From positions 4,209,534 through 4,273,533 of the forward strand of contig NZ_AP018222.1 of the NCBI RefSeq assembly GCF_002368035.1: a stretch of DNA of 64,000 nt, written 5' to 3'. Shown piece by piece: positions 9,228-18,235 of the stretch; positions within the stretch are counted from its first letter, which is position 1; each line of letters opens with the position of its first letter. The DNA comes from Nostoc linckia NIES-25 (GTDB taxonomy: Bacteria; Cyanobacteriota; Cyanobacteriia; Cyanobacteriales; Nostocaceae). The position numbers were made by a program, and so were the translations under genes. Below the pieces are notes generated by a model. That model was not told the DNA's origin and ran no database searches. It saw only the letters and a program-made list of their open reading frames with translations.

Positions 9228-9953
9228 ATGCAAAATGTGTTTCCTGGTGAAGTATTCGCTAACACTAGTGATTTTGATATTGGTATTCGCCAACTATTAC
9301 CACGATACGATGAGATGTTGGAAGTAATTACTCGTTGTTTATCTTCCACGAGTCGGCGTATTTTAGAATTAGGTTGTGGTACGGGCGAACTTAGTATCAA
9401 GATACTCAAAAGATGTCCAGATGCCCAAGTAATTGCCTTAGATTACTCGCCTCGAATGCTGCAATTTGCCCAAGATAAAATCACAGCAGCAGGATATGAA
9501 CACCGATGGACTGGTATAGAAGCCGACTTTGGCGATTGGGCAAATAATCCAGAGAAGTTTGATATTGGTAGCGAATTTGATGGTTGTGTTTCATCCTTAG
9601 CAATCCACCATCTTCAGGATGAAATGAAATTGAAGTTATTCGAGCAAATTGCCGCTAGCCTGACTCAAGAGGGTTGTTTTTGGAATGCAGACCCGCTTCT
9701 ACCAGAGTCACCAATCTTAGTAGAAGTTTACAAAATGGCACGAGAGGAATGGGCAGTTCAACAAGGAATTAATTTGGCAGAGATTGGCGCCAAACGTGGC
9801 ATTAGCAGCAATCAAGGTTATTCTAGTCAAGATCGGCTAGCAACTTTAGATGCCCATTTACAGATGTTAGCCACAGCTGGATTTAAGACGGTAGCAGTAC
9901 CTTGGAAATATTACGGTTTGACGGTATTTGGTGGCTGGCTGCAAAAATTTTAG
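9228..9953 (+). CDS. Class I SAM-dependent methyltransferase
   Basis: A 241-residue protein with a Rossmann-type SAM-binding domain: motif I ILELGCGTGELSIKIL (residues ~45-60), an acidic residue after motif II (VIALDYSPRMLQFAQ), and post-II segment FDGCVSSLAIHHL. The C-terminal part carries substrate-binding helices and a terminal aromatic segment (WKYYGLTVFGGWL). The substrate cannot be told from sequence; small-molecule or lipid methylation is as likely as anything. It stands alone, 26 bp after... no SD is obvious, and the flanks are repeats, so it is probably monocistronic. Confidence 0.85.
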   Translation: MQNVFPGEVFANTSDFDIGIRQLLPRYDEMLEVITRCLSSTSRRILELGCGTGELSIKILKRCPDAQVIALDYSPRMLQFAQDKITAAGYEHRWTGIEADFGDWANNPEKFDIGSEFDGCVSSLAIHHLQDEMKLKLFEQIAASLTQEGCFWNADPLLPESPILVEVYKMAREEWAVQQGINLAEIGAKRGISSNQGYSSQDRLATLDAHLQMLATAGFKTVAVPWKYYGLTVFGGWLQKF

Positions 9954-9990
9954 ATTTCGGATGCCCGGATTTGGCATCGATAAAAGGTTT

Positions 9991-10022
9991 AGATTCCCTA
10001 CTTTTCAAATAAGTCGGGAATT
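9991..10022 (+). terminator. Terminator-like hairpin after the methyltransferase
   Basis: AGATTCCCTACTT pairs imperfectly with AAGTCGGGAATTTT and is followed by a T-rich stretch. It is a diverged copy of the AGATCCCCGACTTCTT hairpin seen at 7522 and 30157. Confidence 0.5.
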
Positions 10023-10424
10023 TTATTATTGATAAATTATTAAGTAATAATATAAGATTCCCTTTTATTTTTAAAATTATTTGTATACCCAGGTCATAGT
10101 CAATAGGCAATAAAAGTCCGATAGTAACAAAATGGCAATAAATAATATTATTTGCATTGAGAAGAACTATTATATAAACGCATTAGTCTAGAAGGAGTGC
10201 TGAATTTCGAGTTCTGGTGCTGAGTGGAACCTCTTAACTTTAGAAAAGTACCCCATGAGGGTACTGTGCATACTCCATAGATTTATCTGAAAATAGAAAG
10301 TAGAAAATTTTCTTGCGAAAAGACACCAGGGACACAGGATTAGATTGGTTTTTCTGCTTCTTTCAATCATTGGAGTTAAAGCTACTGTTTGCCATCACTT
10401 AGTTTCAAAAGGAGAATATCTTGG
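10023..10424. other. AT-rich intergenic region upstream of the M4 protease
   Basis: About 400 bp with no convincing ORF on either strand. It ends with the Shine-Dalgarno AAGGAG at 10409-10414, which sets the protease start. Confidence 0.5.
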
Positions 10425-11504
10425 ATGGCTCGAAATAAAAAGAAATCAGCCAGGTTTAAGCATGAGCATCCACTTTACTCTAGATGCCCAATTTGTTGTA
10501 TTGTCCCACCCCACATGCTGGAAAATGTCGTAGTGAATGGTAACCCTGAGCAAAGGAATTGGGCTTTCCGTACATTAAATCTTTCGGCACAGCTTCGCGG
10601 ACGGCGGGACGTTATAGGTAGTGTTTCCTTTGCGCCTTCTCCTGGTGAGAAGCGCCGCACCATTTACGATGCCAAAACTGGGCAGCAACTTCCTGGTACG
10701 CTGGTGCGTAGTGAAGGCGATCCTCCTAGCAGCGATGCAGCAGTGAATGAAGCCTATGATGCTGCTGGGGCTACTTATGATTTGTTTTATGAGATATTCG
10801 ATCGCAATTCCATTGATGACAAGGGTCTGCGTTTAGACTCCACCGTGCATTATGGCGTCAAATACGATAACGCCTTTTGGAACGGCGACCAAATGGTTTA
10901 TGGTGACGGTGACGGAGAACTGTTTCAACGCTTTACAATCTCAATTGATGTGATTGGGCATGAGTTGGCTCATGGTGTAACTCAGTACGAAGCGGGTTTA
11001 CAGTATTATGGCGAACCAGGCGCACTGAATGAATCGTTTTCTGATGTCTTTGGTGCCTTAGTGAAACAAAAAGCTAAAAATCAAACTGCACAAGAAGCAG
11101 ATTGGATTATTGGCGAAGGTCTTTTAGCACCCACTGTCAAAGGTGTTGGTATCCGTTCCATGAAAGCGCCGGGAACAGCATACGATGACCCAGTACTAGG
11201 TAAAGACCCCCAACCAGGGCATATGAAAGATAAATATACTGGCGTTGAAGATAACGCTGGAGTACATATCAACTCAGGAATTCCTAACCGGGCCTTTTAT
11301 CTAGCGGCTGTTGAAATTGGCGGCTATGCTTGGGAAAGCGTTGGTAAAATCTGGTACATAGCTTTACGCGATCGCCTGCGTGCCAAAGCTGATTTTAAAA
11401 AAGCTGCCAACGTCACCATTCAAATTGCTGGCGAACTCTACGGTAATGACAGTCGCGAGCAAAAAGCCGTGCAGAACGCTTGGCAAAAGGTAGGGGTTAT
11501 CTAG
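10425..11504 (+). CDS. M4 (thermolysin-like) metallopeptidase, protealysin type
   Basis: A 359-residue zinc endopeptidase. The zinc-binding HELAH helix (DVIGHELAHGVTQYEAGLQY) and the third ligand glutamate helix (GALNESFSDVFGALV) are intact, and the C-terminal catalytic His segment (DNAGVHINSGIPNRAFYLAA) is present. The start ATG 10425 follows AAGGAG by 10 nt; a longer frame from TTG 10389 is less likely. The N-terminus is a short protealysin-type propeptide with PHMLENVVVNGNP and no Sec signal, so it may act inside the cell or leave by another route. The next gene is its emfourin-type inhibitor, 144 bp downstream, which is the usual protealysin-emfourin arrangement. Confidence 0.93.
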   Translation: MARNKKKSARFKHEHPLYSRCPICCIVPPHMLENVVVNGNPEQRNWAFRTLNLSAQLRGRRDVIGSVSFAPSPGEKRRTIYDAKTGQQLPGTLVRSEGDPPSSDAAVNEAYDAAGATYDLFYEIFDRNSIDDKGLRLDSTVHYGVKYDNAFWNGDQMVYGDGDGELFQRFTISIDVIGHELAHGVTQYEAGLQYYGEPGALNESFSDVFGALVKQKAKNQTAQEADWIIGEGLLAPTVKGVGIRSMKAPGTAYDDPVLGKDPQPGHMKDKYTGVEDNAGVHINSGIPNRAFYLAAVEIGGYAWESVGKIWYIALRDRLRAKADFKKAANVTIQIAGELYGNDSREQKAVQNAWQKVGVI

Positions 11505-11531
11505 TAGAGACGCGATTAATCGCGTCTGTAC
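11504..11531. repeat. 28-bp near-palindrome (GTAGAGACGCGATT arm)
   Basis: Arms GTAGAGACGCGATT and AATCGCGTCTGTAC with one mismatch, starting at the protease stop; a second partial copy of the core (GCGATTAATCGCGTCTG) follows to 11551. The same 28 bp occur at 56132-56159 directly after glnB. It may double as a hairpin terminator or an mRNA-stabilising element within the protease-inhibitor transcript. Confidence 0.75.
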
Positions 11532-11648
11532 AAGAGTGCGATTAATCGCGTCTGCGTGCTATTTGTTGTTGCTAAACTGGGAGGTGAGAATTCTCATCTT
11601 CCAGTCTTTGCATTTCTCCCACTCAGTAGCACAACGGAGAGCAAAAAA

Positions 11649-11948
11649 ATGCGGATATCCTTTGAACGCACCGGCGGCTTTGCTGGAATTACGAAGAAAA
11701 CAACGGTTGATACGGCCGAACTTCCAGCAAACGAAGCTAAAACCCTTCCCCAACTAGTGGAAGCTGCTGATTTATTTAGGCTACCAGAACGAATTACCTC
11801 GCCTAACCCCCAGAGCGATCGCTTTCAATATAAATTAACAGTGGAAGATAACGGTAAGCAGCATACGGTGACTGTTAGCGAAGCAGCATTACCAGGAACT
11901 TTAAGACCCCTGATTGAATGGCTACAAAACATAGCACAAAAAAGGTAA
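11649..11948 (+). CDS. Emfourin-type M4 protease inhibitor
   Basis: A 99-residue small protein (MRISFERTGGFAGI...). The N-terminal beta hairpin with TGGFAG, the DTAELPANEAKTLPQLVEAADLF segment and the C-terminal KLTVEDNGKQHTVTVSEAALP...LIEWL agree with the emfourin family (protealysin inhibitors encoded beside M4 proteases). GGAG at 11636-11639 lies 9 nt before ATG 11649; the longer frame from 11556 has no such site. The position directly after the protease strongly supports the role: it should bind and silence the intracellular protease. Confidence 0.85.
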   Translation: MRISFERTGGFAGITKKTTVDTAELPANEAKTLPQLVEAADLFRLPERITSPNPQSDRFQYKLTVEDNGKQHTVTVSEAALPGTLRPLIEWLQNIAQKR

Positions 11949-12032
11949 TTTTTTCAATTATCAACTGAATTTTTAGTAAAAAATCCAGTCAAGGCAACAT
12001 AAAAATGAAACCCCAAGGAGAATATAAATTTT

Positions 12033-12950
12033 GTGGGCGAAGATAATATAAATTTTAACTCTCTACAAGAAAACCAAACTGATGATTTTTTGCATGTACC
12101 ATCTATAAAAGAAGATTGGGGTGGAGATGGAACAGGGGGCATGAATTTATCAGGGAGGCGTACAGCAATTTCCGACGAGCATGTACCCCGCAGGTACCAA
12201 TTTTTTGATACAAATACCGTACCAGAAAAACACCATTGGCGAGTAAGTGGAATGCCAGATGATGTAGTATTTGGAAGTAGGCGATCGCTAACTTGGCATG
12301 ACTGTGGTGCATCCACTTCAAAAGTAGTTTTACCGCCCAACTTTGAGGCACCTTCTGGCTATTTTACTGCTGATTTAGAAATTTTTGTATTGAGGGGTGC
12401 AATTCAATTAGGTGAGTGGCAATTAAACAAACATGGCTACTCTTTTATTCCCGCAGGTGTGAAAATTGGGCCTTGGAAAGTGTTAGGCAATGAAGAAGTT
12501 GAAATTCTCTGGATGGAGAACGGTCCAGTCAAATTAGAGTATAAAAATGCATTAAATAATCATCCCCTTGCTAAAGTAAAGGATTTTATTCCAGCATTGG
12601 ATAGCAAGTTACTACCGTGGAGCAAAACAGATACAGTTCAATTTGAGGTGTCTAAAAAAAAGTACCTCAGAAAAAATAGTAGCGGCGGTGGAGTATGGTT
12701 GCTTGCTATCTTGCCACATTATGATGGCAGATATCCAATGATTCAATCATATAACGAAGAAGCATATGGTTTAGTTGGATACTGTGATATAGGAAATTAC
12801 AGCTTTGCAAAAGATCACTTTGGCTATTGTCCTAGCTTTAGCACTGTTCCCAGACACACAACCGATGATGGCGGCTTGTTCTTTGTCAGAGTTGATAGAG
12901 ATTTATCACAAGTTGCAACAGTGTTGTCGTATGCACCTCAAGATTCATAG
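12033..12950 (+). CDS. Cupin-like protein (DUF4437 type)
   Basis: A 305-residue soluble protein with two cupin-like halves. Residues ~60-165 contain LPPNFEAPSGYFTADLEIFVLRGAIQLGEWQL and SFIPAGVKIGPW; residues ~195-300 repeat the layout (GGVWLLAILPHYDGRYP ... FVRVDRDLSQV). The classic cupin metal-binding His pairs are not obvious, so catalytic activity is doubtful and it may be a binding or structural cupin. Start GTG 12033 has AAGGAG at 12014-12019. It faces the amidohydrolase 3' end across only 26 bp. I do not recognise a specific substrate. Confidence 0.6.
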   Translation: MGEDNINFNSLQENQTDDFLHVPSIKEDWGGDGTGGMNLSGRRTAISDEHVPRRYQFFDTNTVPEKHHWRVSGMPDDVVFGSRRSLTWHDCGASTSKVVLPPNFEAPSGYFTADLEIFVLRGAIQLGEWQLNKHGYSFIPAGVKIGPWKVLGNEEVEILWMENGPVKLEYKNALNNHPLAKVKDFIPALDSKLLPWSKTDTVQFEVSKKKYLRKNSSGGGVWLLAILPHYDGRYPMIQSYNEEAYGLVGYCDIGNYSFAKDHFGYCPSFSTVPRHTTDDGGLFFVRVDRDLSQVATVLSYAPQDS

Positions 12951-12976
12951 GTCTTTTAAGCAGCAATATTTCCATT

Positions 12977-14467
12977 TCAGTTACTAAAAGATCTTTTTAA
13001 ATAGCGTCCAGTAGGTAAACCCAAAACCTCTCCATTGTTGTAAATCAAATTCCCTCGTAAAAAAGTACTTTTTACCCTTCCAGTTAACTCCATCCCTTCA
13101 AAAGGTGTATAACCTTGTTGTGATTCTGACTCGGTTGAACGCACCGCAAAACTTTCATCTGGGTTTAGCAATACCAAATCGGCATCATAGCCAATAGCAA
13201 TGTCACCTTTTTCTAATAAACCAAAGCGCCGCGATGGGTTCCAAGATAGCAACTTAGCCATCTGGTTGTAAGACATTCCCCGCTTACTACCTTCACTAAA
13301 TACACCAGAAAGTAAATATTCTGTACCGCCAAAACCAGATTTTGCTAACCAAATATTATTTGGATTTTTAGCACTTCTTTTTTGTTCCGCAGAACAACAA
13401 GCATGGTCGCTAACTATCCAATCTACTTGATTATTAAGTACAGCTTGCCATAAATATTCTACATCGGCACGGGGACGAATCGGTGGGTTTACTTTTGCCC
13501 AAATTGTATTAGGAGTATCTACATCTAATAGCAAATGTCCCACAGTAACTTCTCTGCGAAAATTGATGTGAGGAAAAGCACTTTGCATAGTCAAAGCTGC
13601 TTCCATTGCCTTACGCGAACTCAGGTGCAATAAATTAATATTTACGCAATTAGTTTCATGCGCCAAATAAGAAGCAATGGAAATTGCTAAACCTTCAGAA
13701 TGAGGAGGACGCGCTGCACTGTAAGCGTGGAGTCCGCTAAGACTAGAGTCATTTTCAACTATTTTGGTATAGGCATTAAGAATCTCTGCAACTTCGCAAT
13801 GCAAACTTAAACTAATAGTATCTCGCGCTTGTGGATATTTTTCCATCAAGCGAGTTAGACCGCGCATAATAAATTCAAAATGGGCGAAATCGTAGCGTTC
13901 TTCTTTATTAATCATCAAAAACAGGTTTTGCTGGTCTGACAAACCATGCAACCCATAGCCGCCATAAAACATGAAGATTTTAAACGAAGATACACCATGT
14001 TCTTCAAACAATAAAGGTATTTCATCAATGTGCTGGGTGGCTATAGGTGCAATATGATAGCTGTAATCAACAAAAAAATTACCTGCGGATAACGCTAAAA
14101 CCTCTGGAAAAAAATCTTGATAAGAACCGCCTTTATTGAGATAATACTGCCCTGTACGAATGTAATTTAAGCTAGTAGTCACACCTCCCATCGCTGCTGC
14201 TTTGCTTTCAGTTACAGCATCCTTGTCGAGGGGTTGATAAATACCGATGTGCATATGGGCATCCACGACTCCAGGAAACCCCAGCAAGTTTTTGGCATCG
14301 AAGACCTCTTTAGCTGTGTCTGGGCTAATATGAGAAGCAATCTGAGCAAATTTCCCATCTTTAATTCCTAAATCAAGTAGTTCGATAGCATCATTGTGGG
14401 GACGAACTACCCGCACATTTTTGATAACTCTATCTAATAGGGAAGTTTCAGACACAGTAGACCTCAC
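12977..14467 (-). CDS. Dihydroorotase/hydantoinase-family amidohydrolase
   Basis: A 496-residue amidohydrolase of the dihydroorotase/dihydropyrimidinase superfamily. Metal-site signatures are in place: VDAHMHIG (HxH, residues ~68-70), the lysine in SSFKIFMFYGG (~155, likely carboxylated), SLHCE (~225), NLLHLSS (~280) and IVSDHACC (catalytic Asp, ~355). It should open a cyclic amide (dihydropyrimidine, hydantoin or imide). The pyrimidine-biosynthesis context is lacking, so a catabolic or specialised role is more likely than PyrC. Start is GTG; 14467 or 14455 are both possible. It is divergent from the beta-hydroxylase gene with a ~105-bp shared promoter region. Confidence 0.85.
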   Translation of the reverse strand: MRSTVSETSLLDRVIKNVRVVRPHNDAIELLDLGIKDGKFAQIASHISPDTAKEVFDAKNLLGFPGVVDAHMHIGIYQPLDKDAVTESKAAAMGGVTTSLNYIRTGQYYLNKGGSYQDFFPEVLALSAGNFFVDYSYHIAPIATQHIDEIPLLFEEHGVSSFKIFMFYGGYGLHGLSDQQNLFLMINKEERYDFAHFEFIMRGLTRLMEKYPQARDTISLSLHCEVAEILNAYTKIVENDSSLSGLHAYSAARPPHSEGLAISIASYLAHETNCVNINLLHLSSRKAMEAALTMQSAFPHINFRREVTVGHLLLDVDTPNTIWAKVNPPIRPRADVEYLWQAVLNNQVDWIVSDHACCSAEQKRSAKNPNNIWLAKSGFGGTEYLLSGVFSEGSKRGMSYNQMAKLLSWNPSRRFGLLEKGDIAIGYDADLVLLNPDESFAVRSTESESQQGYTPFEGMELTGRVKSTFLRGNLIYNNGEVLGLPTGRYLKRSFSN

Positions 14468-14572
14468 ATTAAAATGAGTTTAGTTAGGAATTTCCACATC
14501 GTACCGGGATGCAGACTAAATCCCATCAAGATGTAACAGTTTTTTATGAAATCATCTTCAGGAGTAAAGGCA

Positions 14573-15367
14573 ATGGAAAGTTTTAATGAATATCATTTAG
14601 ATCCAGAGCAATTTCCTTTTCTTAAAGGTTTCCAAGATAACTGGCAAATAATTAGAGATGAATTTAAATACTTTATAAAAAATGCATCTGACGAAGAACT
14701 AAAATTCACTTACGATGTTCTCGGCCCTAAAAATAAAACGATTAAAACAAAGGGAAATTCTAAATACAGTGCTTTTGGTATTTTATTTCAAGGTCTTTTT
14801 ATTGAAAAATATATCAAAATCCATCATATACAATATCCTGATTTTCCATCAGAGGAGGCATCAGCAAAAGCACTCTTATTAAGAGAAAAATATTTTCCAA
14901 ATTTGGCTCAGGTAATAGAAAAGATTAACCTTGAGCATGATGAAATTATCAGAAATGCTTATTTTGGTACGTTTCATCCAGGCTTAGATATTAAGCTACA
15001 TGTGAACTATAACCCTCACATGAATCGTGGCTATTTGGGATTAATTGTGCCAGAAGGGGATATAGCTATGAAAATCTGTCACGAACAGCTTTATTGGCAT
15101 GAAGGAAAAATTATGGTTTTAGATCATAGCTATCCACACTGTCCGCATAATTACACCGATCGCGATCGCACTGTTTTGGTTATAGACTTTTTTAAACCAG
15201 ATCGATCTAGAGAAGAAGTGATGGGATTTGAAAAAGAGCAAGTTACACAACGTATGGAAGATAATCCTTACAGTTTGGGTGTTTTTGGTAAAAGCGATAA
15301 AGCTGAAGTAGAAGATTTTATCAAGTATGGTTTAGCTCATCAATTAGAGTGGGATAAAGCTTTATAA
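14573..15367 (+). CDS. Aspartyl/asparaginyl beta-hydroxylase-family dioxygenase
   Basis: A 264-residue Fe(II)/2-oxoglutarate dioxygenase of the Asp_Arg_Hydrox family. The core shows FGTFHPGLDIKLHVNYNPHMNRGYLGLIVPEG (first iron His and 2OG region), then WHEGKIMVLDHSYPHCPHNYTDRDRTVLVIDFF with the second iron His (SYPH) and the 2OG-binding Arg (DRDRTVLV). AGGAG at 14560-14564 sits 8 nt before ATG 14573, so that start is preferred over ATG 14546. The substrate could be a protein side chain or a free or peptidyl Asp/Asn in a natural product. It is divergent from the amidohydrolase and close to the cupin gene. Confidence 0.8.
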   Translation: MESFNEYHLDPEQFPFLKGFQDNWQIIRDEFKYFIKNASDEELKFTYDVLGPKNKTIKTKGNSKYSAFGILFQGLFIEKYIKIHHIQYPDFPSEEASAKALLLREKYFPNLAQVIEKINLEHDEIIRNAYFGTFHPGLDIKLHVNYNPHMNRGYLGLIVPEGDIAMKICHEQLYWHEGKIMVLDHSYPHCPHNYTDRDRTVLVIDFFKPDRSREEVMGFEKEQVTQRMEDNPYSLGVFGKSDKAEVEDFIKYGLAHQLEWDKAL

Positions 15368-15380
15368 TGCTAACCTATTT

Positions 15381-15443
15381 CTTGTAGGATAGGTGTCTAG
15401 CCCGTCCTAGTAATTGGGCAGGTGAGAAAGCTTATCCTACAAG
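15381..15443. repeat. 63-bp inverted repeat between convergent genes
   Basis: Outer arms CTTGTAGGATA (15381-15391) and TATCCTACAAG (15433-15443), with GCCCGTCC..GGGC inside. It lies between the dioxygenase and the superoxide dismutase 3' ends and could terminate either transcript. Confidence 0.55.
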
Positions 15444-15506
15444 TTCTAGGAATTTATTTCTTGGAGTTATACTGCTAAATCTGCATAGCGATCGCTGCTA
15501 ATAATC

Positions 15507-16295
15507 TTACTGTGATGATTGCGATCGCCTGTTAATTTGCGGCCAATTCACTACGTTCCACCAATTATTTAAATACTCAGCACGGCGATTGCGATATTTC
15601 AAATAATAAGCGTGTTCCCACACATCATTACCTAGAATCGGATAAAAACCATCCATAATTGGATTATCTTGATTGGCTGTAGTCACAATCTGGAGTTGAT
15701 TTTGTGGGTTACGTACTAGCCAAACCCAACCACTACCGAAGCGACCTGCACCAGCCGCGTTAAACTCTTTTTTAAAGGCATCAAAACTGCCAAAAGTTTT
15801 GTTAATTTCTTGAGCGATCGCTCCTGTTGGTTGTCCTCCACCTTGGGGACTCATTAGTTGCCAAAAAATTGTATGATTGAGGTGACCGCCAGCATTATTA
15901 CGCACTTTTGTCCGAATATTTTCAGGTACGCTGTTCAAATCTAGTAGTAAACTTTCAACACTTCTTTTTTGCAAGTTTGGATATTGCTTCAATGCATCAT
16001 TTAAGTTGTTGACATAGCTAGCATGGTGAGCGCTATGATGCAATTTCATTGTTTCAGCATCTATAGCTTTTGTTAGCGCCCCATAACCATAGGGTAATGG
16101 TGGTAATTGTGCCGGAGAAGCGCTCAATGCTCTGTTAGGATAAGCTACAGAAGTAAACGATTTATCTGTTGTTGTTGTTGGTGTTGTTGTAGGTTGTGCT
16201 TCAGCTATGGGTACTGAATTGTAAGAATTTAGCACAATTGTCAACACAATTGTTGTGAGAACACAAATTATTGCTTCTCGCCAAAATCTTATCAT
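15507..16295 (-). CDS. sodA: Manganese superoxide dismutase, membrane-anchored
   Basis: A 262-residue Fe/Mn-type superoxide dismutase. Residues ~1-35 are a hydrophobic N-terminal anchor or signal (AIICVLTTIVLTIVLNSY) followed by a Pro/Thr linker; the SOD domain starts at LPPLPYGYGALTKAID. Metal ligands are visible as KLHHSAHHASYV, GGHLNHTIFWQLM, and DVWEHAYYLKY. The GGHLNH context favours Mn over Fe. Membrane-bound MnSOD facing the thylakoid lumen or periplasm is known in heterocystous cyanobacteria, protecting against superoxide from photosynthesis. It is preceded by a long AT-rich upstream region. Confidence 0.92.
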   Translation of the reverse strand: MIRFWREAIICVLTTIVLTIVLNSYNSVPIAEAQPTTTPTTTTDKSFTSVAYPNRALSASPAQLPPLPYGYGALTKAIDAETMKLHHSAHHASYVNNLNDALKQYPNLQKRSVESLLLDLNSVPENIRTKVRNNAGGHLNHTIFWQLMSPQGGGQPTGAIAQEINKTFGSFDAFKKEFNAAGAGRFGSGWVWLVRNPQNQLQIVTTANQDNPIMDGFYPILGNDVWEHAYYLKYRNRRAEYLNNWWNVVNWPQINRRSQSSQ

Positions 16296-17115
16296 AAATT
16301 ATTGCCTCAAAATAAATATTAGTAATTTGTAATCTAATGATTGAGTGTTGTTTTACAGCCCAATCAATCTAGATATATGTCTTATATCATAAATCTGCTT
16401 AATTACTGAGCAAAAAAACTCTTTTTATCTGCACATCTTATGTTAATTTACGGCGATCGCTGACTATTCAAAACTCTCCGCGTACCTGCGTCAGTTCTAA
16501 AGATAAGTCATTAATTTAACCTGATATTACAACCACGCATCTTCCTTACCGAATAACACAAAATACGATTCATTTAATTATTTAATTTTACTTTTTTATT
16601 TCATATTATGACTTCTAACTTACGCACAAAGCTTCTCAGAGTTTTTATTCGCATGACCGATCGGTTCATTTCAAATCAAATGAAGTAATATTTATTACCC
16701 CAACTTAACTCAGTCTAATGTCCAGCAAAGTTTAAGAAAATCATTCTAGAAATTTTAGCATAAAAGTATTTACATTTTTCTCCTATTGTATAATTTATTC
16801 CCTTGGATATATAGCTGTAAATTATAAGCAAAACTCTTGGCAGATATAGGTGAAATCTTATTTTGGTAAACCTATAATTAAAACCTTGTAAATTTTGCGT
16901 TTTAACTTTCATCTAATGTACTTAAAACTCTGCGATCGTTGTCAGCTAATTAAAACACAAGGAAATAAATTGAACCCGTCAACACACTTAGTTACCTAAA
17001 TTTTGAATATGTAAATATTTGAACATAGACAACATAGAGGATTTTTGGAGCAAGACTTCATAAGTCAGACTTTCTAAAAGTTAAGCATTAAATACGAGAG
17101 CAAAAGGTAAATAAT
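16296..17115. other. AT-rich intergenic region, 820 bp
   Basis: No convincing ORF, tRNA or repeat is seen. One HIP1-like site and AT-rich sequence are present, and the region must hold the sodA promoter (minus strand) and that of the small membrane protein gene (plus strand). Confidence 0.5.
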
Positions 17116-17502
17116 ATGTATGATAATCAAATCCTGCAAAGGACTGTAGCAGCCAATAGAAACTTAGATCGCGTAATCCCTAATGAAGTCAAAAAGGAGC
17201 AACCACCAACAAATCAATTGACTATTCCTGATATAGCTATATCCTTATCGCCCCTTGGGTTTATCATCGGTTGGGTAGTTTTTTTGCTAGTGTTGCAAAA
17301 ACTCAGGTCATTTTTAGATCGCAAAATGGTTTTACCCACTAAAACTTCACACAAAGTTCCTTGTAAAAAATGTCGATTTTATTCAAATAATAATTATATC
17401 AAATGTGCCGTAAAACCTTCTATTGTTCTAACGGAACAAGCGATGAATTGCCCAGAATATTCACCTAATAATAAGAGATTTGGAACGAAAAATTTTCTCT
17501 GA
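17116..17502 (+). CDS. Small membrane protein with a Cys4 motif (paralogue A)
   Basis: A 128-residue protein. Residues ~45-75 form one transmembrane helix (LGFIIGWVVFLLVLQKL), followed by a basic loop and a C-terminal domain with four cysteines spaced C-x2-C-x10-C-x14-C (CKKCRFYSNNNYIKCAV...MNCPEYS). The same spacing and words (NNNYIKCAV / NNSYLKCAV) occur in the protein at 28929-29309, so they are paralogues. The Cys4 module could bind a metal or an Fe-S cluster on the cytoplasmic side. The gene stands alone. I do not recognise a named family. Confidence 0.75.
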   Translation: MYDNQILQRTVAANRNLDRVIPNEVKKEQPPTNQLTIPDIAISLSPLGFIIGWVVFLLVLQKLRSFLDRKMVLPTKTSHKVPCKKCRFYSNNNYIKCAVKPSIVLTEQAMNCPEYSPNNKRFGTKNFL

Positions 17503-18235
17503 TTGTAAGATTATTGATTGAATTGATGTCCTAATTTCATCTATCAAACTTCAGATTTTTACTTACTGTTAAAAATCTAGCTTAAGAAACCATTTATCAA
17601 GTCAGGACTTACGCAAAGGTCACGGAAGAACGAACCACAAAAAACACAAAGGACACGTTCGCACAGGGTCTCGCAGAGAAGAAAGAGGGTTTGAGAGAGT
17701 TTTTGCGTAAGTCCTAAAAGTAAATCTTAAGTAGGGGAAGCAGGATCGGCGGCGGCTTTAACCGACCGTAACTGCTGTTGCGTTAGGCTCAAGCCGTAAT
17801 GCGGCGTTACTGTGATTATAGCTACACAAATGCAATGAATAAAGAAAATTAGATAAGTAACTTACCACTAATATTTCAAGCTATATTAATAAATCTAAAT
17901 ATAGTAAATGTATTTATGTCTAAGGTAGCCCCAGGCACTATGAAAAATTCAGGTGCAGCCCTTGGCGACAAAGCAGCCCACACCAAATTTATATTAAGAA
18001 ATATAAATTGAATTTTTTTCGCCGACTTACTTAGATGCATAGAATACACAGTTGTAAATTTTTGACTACTAGATGTCAATTGCTAATGACTAATAAGTTA
18101 TTGAGCAGTTAGGATGAAATTAGAGCATCCACCTTCAATTGAGATATTTGCTGACTAAAAAGGCAAAAGCATCAAACAGCAACGCTGCTTACCTCAATTG
18201 TTAACAATTTATAGTAAATATCAATTACTAATCCC
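17503..18235. other. Intergenic region with repeat debris
   Basis: Contains the 112-bp MITE-like element at 17604-17715, then a partial copy of the GTAAATCTTAAGTAGG / GTTGCGTTAGGCT repeat (about 17718-17800) related to 9064-9179. The remaining ~430 bp up to the repeat protein is AT-rich with no gene recognised. Confidence 0.55.
17604..17715. mobile_element. MITE-like element with 14-bp terminal inverted repeats
   Basis: Perfect terminal repeats AGGACTTACGCAAA (17604-17617) and TTTGCGTAAGTCCT (17702-17715) bound a ~84-bp non-coding core with ACGAACCACAAA, a phrase that recurs near 31180. There is no transposase ORF. It is best read as a non-autonomous insertion. Confidence 0.65.

Noticed and set aside
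16715..16912. 65-codon minus-strand frame in the AT-rich gap
   Set aside because: Composition follows the AT-rich DNA; no start signal or motif.
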